In this document: positions 16,672 to 29,182 of the stretch, piece after piece | Position numbering within the stretch: position 1 is the first letter of the stretch | Layout of the letters: each line of letters begins with the position of its first letter | NCBI GenBank assembly: GCA_903960915.1 | Contig: CAJCCO010000112.1 | Location: forward strand, 1 to 64,000 | DNA length: 64,000 nucleotides | Origin: an uncultured beta proteobacterium | GTDB taxonomy: Bacteria; Pseudomonadota; Gammaproteobacteria; Burkholderiales; Burkholderiaceae_C | Reading direction: 5' to 3' | Program-made: the position numbers and the translations under genes | Notes under the pieces: generated by a model | Database searches by the model: none | The model's input: only the letters and a program-made list of their open reading frames with translations | What the model was told of the DNA's origin: nothing

Positions 16672-17277
16672 ATGAAGAAGATGGTAACGATGATATTGCT
16701 GGCGCTCACGCTGGCTTTGACGGGTTGTGGCTACAACGATTTTCAACGGCTCGATGAGCAGACCAAGTCCGCCTGGAGCGAGGTACTGAACCAGTACCAG
16801 CGGCGCGCTGACCTGGTGCCCAATATTGTGGCCACGGTCAAAGGCGAGGCAGCTTTTGAGCAGGAAACCTTGACGCAAGTGATTGAAGCGCGCGCCAAGG
16901 CCACTGCGATGCAGGTCACGCCCGAGACGCTCAACAACCCGGAGGCGTTTCAAAAGTTTCAGGCCGCGCAGAACCAATTGGGTTCTGCGTTGAGCCGCTT
17001 GATGGCGGTGTCTGAACGCTACCCCACGCTGCAGGCCAATCAGGGGTTTCGTGATTTGCGGGTGCAGCTTGAAGGGACTGAAAATCGGGTGACGGTGGCG
17101 CGTAACCGCTACATTCAGGCGGTGCAGGCTTACAACATTCTGGCGCGCAGTTTTCCTACCAATTTGACGGCCATGGCGTTCAGCTATGCGCCCAAACCCA
17201 GCTTTGCGGTGCAAAACGAGGCGGTTATTTCAGCCCCGCCCGTGGTGGACTTCAGCAAAGACAAGCCCAAACCTTAA
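16672..17277 (+). CDS. lemA: LemA family lipoprotein
   Basis: 201 residues. It starts with a lipoprotein signal (L-A-L-T-G-C, Cys near residue 17) and continues with the helical LemA fold: D-E-Q-T-K-S-A-W-S-E-V-L-N-Q-Y-Q-R-R-A-D-L-V-P, then long amphipathic helices and N-R-Y-I-Q-A-V-Q-A-Y-N. The role of LemA is not settled. A strong GGAGGAGAG ribosome-binding site precedes the ATG. The gene sits with two TPM-domain genes, a pairing common in bacteria. Confidence 0.93.
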   Translation: MKKMVTMILLALTLALTGCGYNDFQRLDEQTKSAWSEVLNQYQRRADLVPNIVATVKGEAAFEQETLTQVIEARAKATAMQVTPETLNNPEAFQKFQAAQNQLGSALSRLMAVSERYPTLQANQGFRDLRVQLEGTENRVTVARNRYIQAVQAYNILARSFPTNLTAMAFSYAPKPSFAVQNEAVISAPPVVDFSKDKPKP

Positions 17278-17310
17278 CCGCCCAGAACCGTTTTGAATTG
17301 AACTGAAGCG

Positions 17311-18270
17311 ATGTTGGCCAGCTTGGGTATGAACTGGTTTCAGCGCACACGCAGCTCAGCACGCGCGTTTTTGCTGCTGCTTTGCGCCCTGTGTGGGCTG
17401 AACGGGCTGAACGGGCTGGCCTGGGCGCAGTTGGCGGTGCCCAACCTGACCGGCCACGTGGTGGACACCACCGGCACCCTGAGTGCCAGCGCTGCCGCGC
17501 AATTGGACGCCCAACTCAGCACGTTTGAACAACAGCAGGGCACGCAGTTGGTGCTGCTGCTGGTGCCCACCACGCAACCCGAGGACATCGTCAGTTATGC
17601 CAACCGGGTGGCCAACACCTGGAAAATTGGGCGCAAGGAGATTGGCGATGGCCTGCTGCTGGTGGTGGCCACGCAAGACCGCAAAGTACGCATTGAAGTG
17701 GCCAAAACCCTGGAAGGCGCTATTCCAGACCTGGCGGCCAAGCGCGTCATTGACGAGCGCATCACGCCGCGCTTCAAGCAAGGTGACTATGCCGGTGGGT
17801 TGGACGCCGGTGTCCAGCAGTTGATGGCGCTGGTGCGGGGTGAAAAGCTGCCGCCGCCGCAACGGGCGGCGAAAGATTCGCGGCAAATTAACACCGATTT
17901 TGAGTGGGCCGATCTGGCGGTGTTTTTGTTTCTGGTGGTGCCTGTGGTGGCAGGAACAGCGCGCCGAATCTTTGGCGCTAAAGCGGGGGCACTGGCCACG
18001 GGCGTGGCCGCTGGCGGCTTGGCCTTGCTGTTTACCGCCAGCCTGGTGGTGGCGGTGCTGACCGCCATGGTGGCCTTGATTCTGACCCTGGTGATGGGCA
18101 CGTCTGGCACGCTGGGGGGCTCCGGATGGCGCGGCGCTGGCGGCTCCATGGGCTCGGGCGGCTGGGGCAGAGGTGGCTCTATGGGCTCAGGCGGACGCGG
18201 GGGCTTGGGCGGTTTTGGCTCGGGTGGCGGGGGTGATTTTGGGGGCGGTGGCGCCTCAGGAGACTGGTAA
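17311..18270 (+). CDS. TPM-domain (YgcG-type) membrane protein
   Basis: 319 residues with a signal peptide (about 1-40), a TPM domain at about 45-185 (G-H-V-V-D-T-T-G-T-L, G-D-G-L-L-L-V-V-A-T-Q-D-R-K-V-R-I-E-V), two or three transmembrane segments around 210-265, and a Gly/Ser-rich end finishing in G-G-G-A-S-G-D-W. The family is often encoded beside lemA; TPM domains are implicated in photosystem repair in plants and membrane quality control, but the bacterial role is open. ATG 17311 or 17329 are both possible. Confidence 0.9.
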   Translation: MLASLGMNWFQRTRSSARAFLLLLCALCGLNGLNGLAWAQLAVPNLTGHVVDTTGTLSASAAAQLDAQLSTFEQQQGTQLVLLLVPTTQPEDIVSYANRVANTWKIGRKEIGDGLLLVVATQDRKVRIEVAKTLEGAIPDLAAKRVIDERITPRFKQGDYAGGLDAGVQQLMALVRGEKLPPPQRAAKDSRQINTDFEWADLAVFLFLVVPVVAGTARRIFGAKAGALATGVAAGGLALLFTASLVVAVLTAMVALILTLVMGTSGTLGGSGWRGAGGSMGSGGWGRGGSMGSGGRGGLGGFGSGGGGDFGGGGASGDW

Positions 18271-18788
18271 TGATTCAACGACTGCAACGCCTCATCACCC
18301 ACCGCTGGCGCGAAGCGGGTTTGCAGCGCACCTTTACGCCTGCGCGCCTGCATGCGCTGACCCAGCAAGTGGCCACCAGTGAACACCAACATTCAGGCGA
18401 GATTCGTATCGTCATTGAAGCCGGCTTGCCGCTGAGCTACTTACTTAAAAATCAGCCTTTGCGTGCGCTGGTGCGGGCACGCGCCCTGTCACTGTTTGGC
18501 AAGTTGCGGGTGTGGGACACGGCACAGAACAACGGCGTGCTGATTTACCTGCTGCTGGCTGAAAGAGCGATTGAAATTGTGGCCGACCGAGGCCTGAACG
18601 AGCAGGTGACGCCCGCCGTGTGGCAGGCCTTGGTGGCGCGCATGCGGGAGTCGTTTAGACAAGGGGAATTTGAAGCTGGCCTGGCGCAGGCGGTAGGCCA
18701 TGTATCGGACTTGTTGCAAACCCACTTTGCCTTGCAGCCGGGGGCGGCCAACGCCAACGAGTTGCCCAACGAACCCCACCTTTTGTGA
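18270..18788 (+). CDS. Second TPM-domain protein
   Basis: 172 residues with no signal peptide. A TPM-like domain covers about residues 35-150: H-S-G-E-I-R-I-V-I-E-A, then T-A-Q-N-N-G-V-L-I-Y-L-L-L-A-E-R-A-I-E-I-V-A-D-R-G. The start overlaps the stop of the preceding gene by one base (TAATG), so translational coupling is likely. It completes the lemA-TPM-TPM operon. Confidence 0.88.
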   Translation: MIQRLQRLITHRWREAGLQRTFTPARLHALTQQVATSEHQHSGEIRIVIEAGLPLSYLLKNQPLRALVRARALSLFGKLRVWDTAQNNGVLIYLLLAERAIEIVADRGLNEQVTPAVWQALVARMRESFRQGEFEAGLAQAVGHVSDLLQTHFALQPGAANANELPNEPHLL

Positions 18789-18850
18789 GTGCCGGGTGGC
18801 CATGTCGTAGCGCTTGAAGCGCTGGTAGCACAGGCTTCACGGCCTCATGA

Positions 18851-18888
18851 AAAAAGCCCCGGTTTATGCAACGCGGGGCTCGTTTTTT
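18851..18888. terminator. Bidirectional terminator between the TPM operon and the atp operon
   Basis: GCCCCG and CGGGGC pair around a 12-base loop. T runs occur on both strands beyond the stem, so it can end the lemA/TPM transcript on plus and the atp transcript on minus. Confidence 0.9.
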
Positions 18889-18931
18889 GCGGTGATCAAG
18901 AACACGGCAAGGGGCCGTGAACCCGCAGCTG

Positions 18932-19348
18932 TTATTTTTTCGACCGGTACTTGCGCAGTGCGGCCATTTGGGCCGCCATGACAGCGAGTTCAGAAGTGGC
19001 GCGGGCCAGGTCAATATCGCTTTTGGCGTTTTTGAGGGCTTCTTCAGCGGCGGCCTTGGCGGCGTTGGCTTTCTCGTCGTCCAGGTCTTTGCCGCGAATA
19101 GCGGTGTCAGACAACACCGTGACGCAGTGAGGCTGAACTTCCAGAATGCCACCGGCGACGAAGACAAACTCTTGCGTACCATCAGCTTTTTCAATGCGCA
19201 CTGAGCCCGCTTTGATGCGGGTAATCAGCGGCGTGTGGCGCGGGTAAATGCCCAGTTCTCCGGCTTCGCCAGGCAAGGCAACAAAGGTGGCCTCACCCGA
19301 GAAGATGGATTCTTCAGCACTGACCACATCGACGTGGATGGTGTTCAT
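18932..19348 (-). CDS. atpC: ATP synthase epsilon subunit
   Basis: 138 residues, last gene of the atp operon. The beta-sandwich N-terminal domain ([19 protein letters not shown][13 protein letters not shown]) is followed by the two-helix C-terminal domain that can inhibit F1. ATG 19348 was chosen over an upstream in-frame start for the family start MNTIHVDVV and a preceding AGAGAAC. Confidence 0.97.
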   Translation of the reverse strand: MNTIHVDVVSAEESIFSGEATFVALPGEAGELGIYPRHTPLITRIKAGSVRIEKADGTQEFVFVAGGILEVQPHCVTVLSDTAIRGKDLDDEKANAAKAAAEEALKNAKSDIDLARATSELAVMAAQMAALRKYRSKK

Positions 19349-19415
19349 AGGTTCTCTTTCCAATCAGTTGGACGCGGCGCCTGGCGCGTAGCCAGGTGCC
19401 ATGCCGCAAGATTTA

Positions 19416-21765
<2,350 letters not shown>

Positions 21766-21795
21766 ATAAGGGTCCTTCGCTTTTCTAAGCCAGCC

Positions 21796-23349
21796 TTAAG
21801 CGAATGACTTCTTGAAGGCTGTAACAGCCGTGTTCAATTCCGCTTCAGCGTCTTTGTCCATTGCTTTGTCTGCTTCGAGCTTGGCCAGCAACGCTGCGTG
21901 CTTGTCTTTGAGGTAACCGTGCAGGCCGTGCTCAAACGCCAAAACCTTGTTCACCGCGATGTCATCCATGAAGCCTTTGTTCACGGCAAACAGGGTGGCA
22001 CCCATCAGAGAGATGGGCTGTGGGCTGTACTGGGCTTGCTTCAGCAACTCGGTCACGCGGGCACCGCGGTCGAGTTGTTTGCGGGTGGCTTCGTCCAGGT
22101 CAGAGGCGAACTGGGCAAACGCGGCCAACTCACGGTACTGGGCCAGATCGGTACGGATACCGCCGGACAAGTTCTTGATGAGCTTGGTTTGGGCAGCGCC
22201 ACCGACGCGGGACACAGAAATACCGGCGTTAATGGCGGGACGAATACCGGCATTGAACAGCGATGTTTCCAAGAAGATCTGACCGTCAGTGATTGAAATC
22301 ACGTTGGTAGGCACGAAAGCCGACACGTCACCCGCCTGGGTTTCAATGATAGGCAATGCGGTGAGTGAACCTGTTTTGCCTTTGACTGCACCTTTGGTGA
22401 AGTCTTCAACATACTTTTCGTTCACGCGGGCTGCGCGCTCCAACAAACGGCTGTGGAGATAGAACACGTCGCCAGGGTAGGCTTCACGGCCTGGTGGACG
22501 GCGCAACAGCAAAGACACCTGGCGGTAGGCCACGGCTTGCTTAGACAAATCGTCATACACGATCAGGGCGTCTTCGCCGCGGTCGCGGAAGTATTCGCCC
22601 ATGGTGCAGCCCGAGTAGGCCGACACGAACTGCATGGCGGCCGATTCAGAAGCGGTAGCGGCCACCACAATGGTGTACTCCATCGCACCGGCTTGCTCCA
22701 GCGCACGCACCACGTTTTTGACGCTGGAGGCTTTTTGGCCGATAGCGACATACACGCAGGTCACGTCTTGACCTTTTTGGTTGATGATGGCGTCGATGGC
22801 GACAGCCGTTTTACCGGTCTGACGGTCACCAATGATCAGTTCGCGCTGACCACGGCCCACAGGCACCATGGAGTCAATCGACTTCAGGCCGGTTTGCATG
22901 GGCTGGCTCACCGATTGACGAGCAATCACGCCAGGCGCAACTTTCTCGATCACGTCGGTCATCTTGGCGTTGATAGGGCCTTTGCCGTCGATGGGCTGAC
23001 CCAGGGCATTGACCACGCGGCCTTTGAGCTCGGGGCCCACGGGCACTTCAAGAATACGACCCGTGCATTTGACGGTATCGCCTTCAGAGATGTGCTCGTA
23101 CTCACCCAAGATCACGGAACCGACCGAGTCGCGCTCGAGGTTAAGTGCCAAACCGTAGGTGGGCAAGCCATCGCTGCCGGCCGGGAATTCGAGCATCTCG
23201 CCCTGCATCACGTCAGACAGGCCATGAATGCGGCAAATACCGTCAGTCACGGAAACAACCGTACCTTGATTGCGAATGTTGGCGCTGGCGGACAGGCCTT
23301 CAATGCGACTCTTGATCTGGTCAGAAATTTCTGCTGGATTGAGTTTCAT
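21796..23349 (-). CDS. atpA: ATP synthase alpha subunit
   Basis: 517 residues, non-catalytic nucleotide-binding F1 subunit. It has the Walker A loop [11 protein letters not shown] and the family start [16 protein letters not shown]. Full family length. Confidence 0.99.
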   Translation of the reverse strand: MKLNPAEISDQIKSRIEGLSASANIRNQGTVVSVTDGICRIHGLSDVMQGEMLEFPAGSDGLPTYGLALNLERDSVGSVILGEYEHISEGDTVKCTGRILEVPVGPELKGRVVNALGQPIDGKGPINAKMTDVIEKVAPGVIARQSVSQPMQTGLKSIDSMVPVGRGQRELIIGDRQTGKTAVAIDAIINQKGQDVTCVYVAIGQKASSVKNVVRALEQAGAMEYTIVVAATASESAAMQFVSAYSGCTMGEYFRDRGEDALIVYDDLSKQAVAYRQVSLLLRRPPGREAYPGDVFYLHSRLLERAARVNEKYVEDFTKGAVKGKTGSLTALPIIETQAGDVSAFVPTNVISITDGQIFLETSLFNAGIRPAINAGISVSRVGGAAQTKLIKNLSGGIRTDLAQYRELAAFAQFASDLDEATRKQLDRGARVTELLKQAQYSPQPISLMGATLFAVNKGFMDDIAVNKVLAFEHGLHGYLKDKHAALLAKLEADKAMDKDAEAELNTAVTAFKKSFA

Positions 23350-23398
23350 GACTCTTTCCTTCTTTCGTTAATTGGGCAAACATCCAGAAGCTTGCGCT

Positions 23399-23929
23399 TC
23401 AGGCTGTCAGTGCCACTTTCATTTGTTCCAGACGGGCTTTGACAGAAGAGTCAAGAACCTCGTCACCCACCACCACGCGAATGCCCCCGATCAAGTCGGG
23501 CTGCAATTCGACCGACAAGTTGAGCTTGCGATTGAATCGTTTTTCAAGCGTGACGGCCAATTCGGCCAATGCGGCACTGTCAATGTCGAAGGCGCTGTAG
23601 ATTACCGCATCAGACGATCCGCTTTGGGCATTTTTCAGTGCACGAAACTGCGTGGCAATTTCGGGCAAAACGCTCAAGCGTCCGTTGTCGATAACGGTTT
23701 TCAGGAAGTTCTTCGCCATCTCTGGAAGCGCCCCATGGGCAACACCCGCAACAACCTCAAACACCTGAGCTACCGTCACATTGGGGTTTTCAGCAAATTG
23801 AAGCAATTGCGGGTTGGCCGCAATGGTGCTCAATTCTTCAACCCAGACAGCTGCACCGTTCAAGTCTGAAGACGAAGCCTTGAACAAGGCTTCGGCGTAA
23901 GGGCGGGCAATGGTGGCAAGTTCAGCCAT
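23399..23929 (-). CDS. atpH: ATP synthase delta subunit
   Basis: 176 residues, peripheral stalk (OSCP). Start [16 protein letters not shown] and the C-terminal [20 protein letters not shown] are typical. Confidence 0.97.
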   Translation of the reverse strand: MAELATIARPYAEALFKASSSDLNGAAVWVEELSTIAANPQLLQFAENPNVTVAQVFEVVAGVAHGALPEMAKNFLKTVIDNGRLSVLPEIATQFRALKNAQSGSSDAVIYSAFDIDSAALAELAVTLEKRFNRKLNLSVELQPDLIGGIRVVVGDEVLDSSVKARLEQMKVALTA

Positions 23930-23939
23930 GGTTGTCCTC

Positions 23940-24410
23940 TTACAGTTCTGTCTTCAAACGGCTAAGCAAGTCGGCATGGACGCCAGCATTGACTTCCTTG
24001 CGGAGAATCTGCTCGGCACCCTTCACAGCCAGTGCCGCCACTTGCTCACGCAGTGCTTCACGGGCCTTGACGGTTTGCTGCTCAGCTTCCACCTTGGCGG
24101 CAGCAATGATCTTGCTGCCTTCTTCGGTGGCCTTGGTTTTGGCTTCTTCAACGATGGCCTGTCCACGACGCTCGGCTTCCGCCAGGCGAGCCGCAGTTTC
24201 GGTGCGCGACTTGGCCAGTTCTTCTTCTACCCGCTTGTTGGCGGAGGAGAGTTCAGACTTGGCTTTGTCGGCAGCCGCTAGGCCGTCGGCGATTTTGCTG
24301 GCACGTTCGTCCAATGCAGCTGCTATGGGCGGCCACACGAATTTCATCGTGAACAGCACCAGCAATGCGAAGACGATAGCTTGAGCTACCAGTGTTCCAT
24401 TAATGTTCAC
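23940..24410 (-). CDS. atpF: ATP synthase b subunit
   Basis: 156 residues, peripheral stalk. One N-terminal transmembrane helix (about 8-28) is followed by a long charged coiled coil rich in Ala, Glu and Lys. It dimerises and binds AtpH. Confidence 0.97.
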   Translation of the reverse strand: MNINGTLVAQAIVFALLVLFTMKFVWPPIAAALDERASKIADGLAAADKAKSELSSANKRVEEELAKSRTETAARLAEAERRGQAIVEEAKTKATEEGSKIIAAAKVEAEQQTVKAREALREQVAALAVKGAEQILRKEVNAGVHADLLSRLKTEL

Positions 24411-24445
24411 AGTAAATCTCCCTTAATCGGGCTTGCAGCCAGGGC

Positions 24446-24718
<273 letters not shown>

Positions 24719-24725
24719 CTAAATT

Positions 24726-24760
24726 AACAAACAAAAACAAAAACAAAAACAAAAAACAAC
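24726..24760 (-). promoter_or_regulatory. U-rich hexanucleotide repeat leader before atpE
   Basis: Read on the minus strand, TTTTTG units repeat three to four times (one unit has an extra T), ending shortly before AGGAG and the atpE ATG. E. coli has a U-rich element in the same atpB-atpE gap that boosts translation of subunit c. The position and base content suggest the same job here; the tandem repeat form is unusual. Confidence 0.6.
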
Positions 24761-24769
24761 TAAACCAGA

Positions 24770-25654
24770 TTAATGCGCGTCATGCGCCTGCCCGATGTAG
24801 ACCAAGGTCAACATCATGAACACAAAGGCTTGCAACAGAATGATGATGATGTGGAACACAGCCCACGCCCATCCAGCCACTATGTGCAGCAACAAAAGCA
24901 TCAGGCTTGCGGGCTCAGCCGAAAAAGCCCAGGAACCACCCAACAAGGCGATCAGCATAAACACCAGCTCGCCCGCATACATATTGCCAAACAACCGCAT
25001 GCCATGCGACACCGTTTTGGCTGTGAAAGAGATCAGCTGTTCAGCAACGTTGACCACACCCAGAATCACGGCGAACACCGGGTTCTTGCTGGTACCAAAA
25101 GGAGCAGACACCAACTCATGCGCCCAGCCGCCCACGCCTTTGATCTTGATGTTGTAGAACAAACAGATGAACAAAACGGAGACTGCCAGACCCATGGTGA
25201 CCGATAAGTCGGCCGTAGGAACGACGCGCAGATAGGCGTGGTGGGGGTCGTGGCCTGCAGCGCCGTAAGCCATGGCCCACAGGGTGGGCAGCAGATCCAG
25301 GGGCAACAAGTCCATGGCGTTCAGCAAAAAGATCCAGACAAAAACCGTCAAGGCCAGTGGCGCGACCAATTTGCGGCTTGTGGCGTTGTGGACGATGGAT
25401 TTAGCTTGTCCATCTACCATTTCCATCAGCATTTCAACAGCGGCCTGGAAGCGTCCGGGAACGCCAGAAGTGGCCTTGCGGGCTGCCTTCCAGAGAAAGA
25501 AGGAACCCAACACACCGAGCAAAATCGAGAAAAACAGGGAGTCCAAGTTGAACACCGAGAAGTCAACAATCTCGGTCTGCGGCTTGTTTTGCCAATGCGT
25601 CAGGTGGTGAACAATATAGTCACTGGCTGACGGAGCGTTTGCTACTTCGGACAT
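24770..25654 (-). CDS. atpB: ATP synthase a subunit
   Basis: 294 residues, integral membrane. The essential Arg lies in H-G-M-R-L-F-G-N-M-Y-A-G-E near residue 210 and the C-terminal helices carry the proton half-channels. It works with the AtpE ring to move protons. Confidence 0.98.
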   Translation of the reverse strand: MSEVANAPSASDYIVHHLTHWQNKPQTEIVDFSVFNLDSLFFSILLGVLGSFFLWKAARKATSGVPGRFQAAVEMLMEMVDGQAKSIVHNATSRKLVAPLALTVFVWIFLLNAMDLLPLDLLPTLWAMAYGAAGHDPHHAYLRVVPTADLSVTMGLAVSVLFICLFYNIKIKGVGGWAHELVSAPFGTSKNPVFAVILGVVNVAEQLISFTAKTVSHGMRLFGNMYAGELVFMLIALLGGSWAFSAEPASLMLLLLHIVAGWAWAVFHIIIILLQAFVFMMLTLVYIGQAHDAH

Positions 25655-25668
25655 TGTTTACTCTTTAA

Positions 25669-26145
25669 TCAGTTATTACGTTTTTGGCGCAACAAAAGCG
25701 CCAGCCAATATACCTTCAGGGTTACCACCAGGCCAATCAGCATTGCCAACCAGTCCAAGCCGGGAACCAACTGCGGGGCCGCTGCCATCATGCCGACACT
25801 CACGCCGATCTTGATCGCTTCCCACACAAAAAAACCAAATCCCGCTGTTGCCGCGTTGATGGAAGAGAACTGACTTGTCAGCCCCCGCGCAAACAACGCT
25901 GCCGGAATCACTACCGCCAACGCACCATAGGCCGTTGACCACCCCACATTTGTGCGACCACTTATCCACCAGGCCAGCAGAGCCACCAACACACCTGTGA
26001 GCATTTGCAATTGCACAATGCGCCAGGGTGACACGGAAGGCTCTTTGTCTCGCAAGGCTTGCGCCTCTTCAGCACTCAGTCGCTTGTAATCCTTCGCATC
26101 ATCTTCTTCAGATTCGGGGCTTGAAACAGGCGAGATTATGGACAT
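25669..26145 (-). CDS. atpI: ATP synthase I (AtpI)
   Basis: 158 residues with a charged N-terminus (1-45) and about four transmembrane segments. It is the first gene of the atp operon, where AtpI helps c-ring assembly. Family members are usually shorter at the N-terminus, so the first 40 residues may be lineage-specific. Confidence 0.9.
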   Translation of the reverse strand: MSIISPVSSPESEEDDAKDYKRLSAEEAQALRDKEPSVSPWRIVQLQMLTGVLVALLAWWISGRTNVGWSTAYGALAVVIPAALFARGLTSQFSSINAATAGFGFFVWEAIKIGVSVGMMAAAPQLVPGLDWLAMLIGLVVTLKVYWLALLLRQKRNN

Positions 26146-26192
26146 ATCAAATTACACGCACTTTACAAGGGGCTAATGTCACAAAGTCTCGA

Positions 26193-26198
26193 ATTATA
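26193..26198 (-). promoter_or_regulatory. Likely -10 box of the atp operon
   Basis: ATTATA on plus is TATAAT on minus, 47 bases before the atpI ATG. The 6 bases 17 upstream (GAATTG) match a -35 box poorly. The divergent transaminase gene starts at 26245. Confidence 0.45.
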
Positions 26199-26244
26199 CG
26201 TAGAAACCCATAGCCCAATTCTGTCTCGCAGCGATAATTGAAAC

Positions 26245-27138
26245 ATGAGCACACTCCCCCCCTTGCCTTGTTACCTCAACGGTGAGTACACCGAACTCCC
26301 CAACGCCAAGATCAGCGTCATGGACCGTGGCTTTATTTTTGGCGACGGCGTGTACGAAGTCGTACCGGTATACGCCGGCCAGCCGTTTCGCTTTGCCCAG
26401 CACATGGCGCGACTGGACCGCAGCCTCGCCGAGTTGCGTCTGGCCAACCCCCTGAGCCAGGCCGACTGGGCAGCGATGGTGCAGCGCCTGATTGCCGACT
26501 ACGCCGCCATGATGCAGACAACGCCCAGCCAAACCAACCAGCTTATCTATATACAGATTACGCGCGGCGTAGCCCTGCGCGACCACGTGATGCCGGTCGA
26601 CCCCGTGCCCACCGTGTTTGCGATGACCAACAAGATGAACCTGGCCACCGAGGTGCAGCGCACCCAAGGTGTGGCCTGCGTCACGGCCGACGACTTTCGC
26701 TGGGACAAGGCCCATATTAAAAGCACCAGCCTGCTGGGCGCCGTGTTTGCGCGGCAGATCAGTTTTGACGCAGGCGCGGTGGAGACCGTCATGTTTCGCA
26801 ACGGTTTTTTAAGCGAGGCGGCGGCCAGCAATGTCTGGGTGGTCAAAAACGGCCAATTGCTCGGCACGCCCAAGGACAACTTGGTGCTTGAAGGCATACG
26901 CTACGGTTTGATAGAAGAGATGTGCCAACAGCAAGGCATTGGTTTTGAGCTGCGCCGCATCAGCCGCGCCGAGGTGCTGGGGGCAGACGAAATTTTGCTG
27001 TCTTCCGCCACCAAAGAGGTGCTGCCCGTCACCCTGCTGGACGGCCTGCCGGTGGGCAAGGGGCTGCCCGGCCCGGTCTACGCCAAACTCTACGCCGCCT
27101 ACCAACTCGCCAAGGCGGCCCAGGGCAGCACGGTCTAA
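26245..27138 (+). CDS. dat: D-amino-acid (D-alanine) transaminase
   Basis: 297 residues, fold-type IV PLP aminotransferase. Conserved features: V-M-D-R-G-F-I-F-G-D-G-V-Y-E near residue 30, catalytic Lys in H-I-K-S-T-S-L-L-G near 155, and the phosphate loop E-I-L-L-S-S-A-T-K-E-V near 250. It interconverts D-alanine and D-glutamate with their oxo acids; branched-chain transaminase or ADC lyase are the alternatives, but the D-A-x-R-W-D-K-A-H-I-K-S pattern favours DAAT. A D-amino-acid dehydrogenase gene (dadA) is 11 kb away. Confidence 0.88.
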   Translation: MSTLPPLPCYLNGEYTELPNAKISVMDRGFIFGDGVYEVVPVYAGQPFRFAQHMARLDRSLAELRLANPLSQADWAAMVQRLIADYAAMMQTTPSQTNQLIYIQITRGVALRDHVMPVDPVPTVFAMTNKMNLATEVQRTQGVACVTADDFRWDKAHIKSTSLLGAVFARQISFDAGAVETVMFRNGFLSEAAASNVWVVKNGQLLGTPKDNLVLEGIRYGLIEEMCQQQGIGFELRRISRAEVLGADEILLSSATKEVLPVTLLDGLPVGKGLPGPVYAKLYAAYQLAKAAQGSTV

Positions 27139-27173
27139 GTACCAGCGCCCTACTTATATAGACAAGCACGTCC

Positions 27174-27458
27174 ATGCCCACCACGCCCCCTGCTTCACAG
27201 CCTGAATCGCTGATTGAGTACCCCTCGCTGTTTCCCATCAAGGTCATGGGCATCAAAGTGGACGGACTGGTGCACGCCATTACCGTGATTGCCGAGCACT
27301 TCGACCCCGCGTTTGACGCCTCCACCATTGAGCTGCGTGAGAGCAAAGGTGGCAAGTACCTGGGCGTGACCATCACGGTCACCGCCACCAGCCGCGAGCA
27401 ACTCGACGAGCTCTACCGCACGCTCTCCACGCACCCCATGGTCAAAGTGGTGCTGTAA
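27174..27458 (+). CDS. ybeD: YbeD family (DUF493) protein
   Basis: 94 residues with the ACT-like YbeD fold: [14 protein letters not shown], then the ending [18 protein letters not shown]. It is usually next to lipB; a regulatory role in lipoate metabolism has been suggested but is not proven. Confidence 0.93.
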   Translation: MPTTPPASQPESLIEYPSLFPIKVMGIKVDGLVHAITVIAEHFDPAFDASTIELRESKGGKYLGVTITVTATSREQLDELYRTLSTHPMVKVVL

Positions 27459-27463
27459 AACCC

Positions 27464-28159
27464 GTGGACATCAGCCTGCGCCAACTCGGCCGCGTGGACT
27501 ACGCCAGCACGGTGGCGGCCATGCAGTCCTACACCGCTGAGCGCACGGCAGAAACGCCCGACGCGCTATGGATTTGTGAGCACGCACCCGTTTTCACACA
27601 AGGCCTGGCGGGCAAGAGCGACCACCTCTTGAACCCCGGCAGCATTCCTGTTGTCGCCACCAACCGTGGCGGCCAGGTCACCTACCACGGCCCGGGCCAG
27701 GTGCTGGCTTATCCGCTCATAGACTTGCAGCGCGCTGGTTATTTCATCAAGGAATACGTTTACCGGCTGGAAGAGGCCGTCATTCGCACCTTGGCCCACT
27801 TTGGCGTTACCGGCCACCGTGTCAGCGGCGCACCGGGCATTTATGTGCGCTTGGACGACCCGTTTTCACACGCCCTGCTGGCGCAGCGCCCCACGCAAGA
27901 CAACACCCGGCTTGCCGCGCCGCCCGACTTCACCGGCTTGGGCAAGATTGCCGCGCTGGGCATCAAGGTCAGCCGGCATTGCACTTACCACGGCATCGCG
28001 CTGAATGTGGCCATGGACCTGGAACCCTACTTGCGTATCAACCCCTGTGGCTACAGCGGATTGCCCAGCGTAGATCTTTCTACAATCGGCGTCTCGGTGA
28101 CCTGGGCCGAAGCGGCCGACGTGTTCAGCCGCAAACTTCTCACCACCCTGGCGCCCTGA
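27464..28159 (+). CDS. lipB: Octanoyl-ACP:protein N-octanoyltransferase
   Basis: 231 residues. LipB moves octanoyl from ACP to lipoyl domains. The catalytic Cys is in N-P-C-G-Y-S-G and the Lys in [19 protein letters not shown] is also present. Start is GTG at 27464, 5 bases after ybeD. The target proteins would include the E2 encoded at 47.5 kb. Confidence 0.96.
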   Translation: MDISLRQLGRVDYASTVAAMQSYTAERTAETPDALWICEHAPVFTQGLAGKSDHLLNPGSIPVVATNRGGQVTYHGPGQVLAYPLIDLQRAGYFIKEYVYRLEEAVIRTLAHFGVTGHRVSGAPGIYVRLDDPFSHALLAQRPTQDNTRLAAPPDFTGLGKIAALGIKVSRHCTYHGIALNVAMDLEPYLRINPCGYSGLPSVDLSTIGVSVTWAEAADVFSRKLLTTLAP

Positions 28160-28189
28160 GCGCCAATAACCTTCACCGGACACCGCCCC

Positions 28190-29182
28190 ATGAGTACGTC
28201 AGACACTGTTCGCGATATACCCAGCGTTGAGAACTACGACCCGACCGCCAAGCAAAAGGCCGGGGCCAAGCTCTCCCGTATCCCGGTCAAGGTTGTTCCT
28301 GGCGAGGTGTTGAAAAAGCCCGACTGGATCCGCGTCAAAGCGGGCAGCCCCAGCACCCGCTTTTATGAAATCAAGGACGTGCTGCGCGCCAACAAGCTGG
28401 TGACCGTCTGCGAAGAGGCTTCCTGCCCGAATATTGGCGAATGCTTTGGCAAGGGCACGGCCACTTTCATGATCATGGGTGACAAATGCACCCGGCGTTG
28501 CCCGTTTTGCGATGTCGGCCACGGCCGGCCCGACCCGCTGGATGTGAACGAACCCGACAACCTGGCCAAAACCATTGCCCAACTGCGGCTGAGCTACGTG
28601 GTCATCACCAGCGTGGACCGCGACGACCTGCGCGACGGCGGCAGCCAGCACTTTGTGGACTGCATCCGCAAAACACGCGCCTTGTCGCCCAACACGCAAA
28701 TTGAAATTCTGGTGCCCGACTTTCGGGGCCGCGACGACCGCGCCCTGGAGATTTTGAAAACCGCACCGCCCGATGTGATGAACCACAACCTGGAAACCGT
28801 GCCGCGCCTGTACAAAGAAGCGCGCCCCGGCAGCGATTACCAGTTCTCCCTGAACCTGCTGAAAAAATTCAAAGCCCTGTTCCCGCACGTGCCCACCAAA
28901 AGTGGCCTGATGGTTGGCCTGGGTGAAACTGACGAAGAAATTCTGGACGTGATGCGCGACATGCGCGCCCACCACATCGACATGCTGACCATCGGCCAGT
29001 ACCTCGCACCCAGCACCTCGCACCTGACGGTCAAACGCTACGTGCACCCCGACACCTTCAAAATGTTCGAGGAAAAAGCCTACGAAATGGGCTTCAAACA
29101 CGCCGCCGTGGGCGCCATGGTGCGTTCCAGCTACCACGCTGACCAACAGGCGCATGCCGCAGCCACAGCCCAAGGGGCATGA
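28190..29182 (+). CDS. lipA: Lipoyl synthase
   Basis: 330 residues, radical-SAM enzyme that inserts two sulfurs into octanoyl groups. The auxiliary cluster motif [12 protein letters not shown] and the SAM-cluster motif C-T-R-R-C-P-F-C are complete, and the C-terminal R-S-S-Y supplies the Ser ligand. It overlaps the exporter gene by 4 bases. Confidence 0.98.
   Translation: MSTSDTVRDIPSVENYDPTAKQKAGAKLSRIPVKVVPGEVLKKPDWIRVKAGSPSTRFYEIKDVLRANKLVTVCEEASCPNIGECFGKGTATFMIMGDKCTRRCPFCDVGHGRPDPLDVNEPDNLAKTIAQLRLSYVVITSVDRDDLRDGGSQHFVDCIRKTRALSPNTQIEILVPDFRGRDDRALEILKTAPPDVMNHNLETVPRLYKEARPGSDYQFSLNLLKKFKALFPHVPTKSGLMVGLGETDEEILDVMRDMRAHHIDMLTIGQYLAPSTSHLTVKRYVHPDTFKMFEEKAYEMGFKHAAVGAMVRSSYHADQQAHAAATAQGA

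Noticed and set aside
22453-23442. Open frame of 329 codons opposite atpA
   Set aside because: Antisense to the highly conserved alpha subunit and without any recognisable motif.
24726-24760. Repeat array before atpE considered as CRISPR-like or low-complexity artefact
   Set aside because: Units are only 6 bases with no spacers; the position before atpE fits a translation leader.
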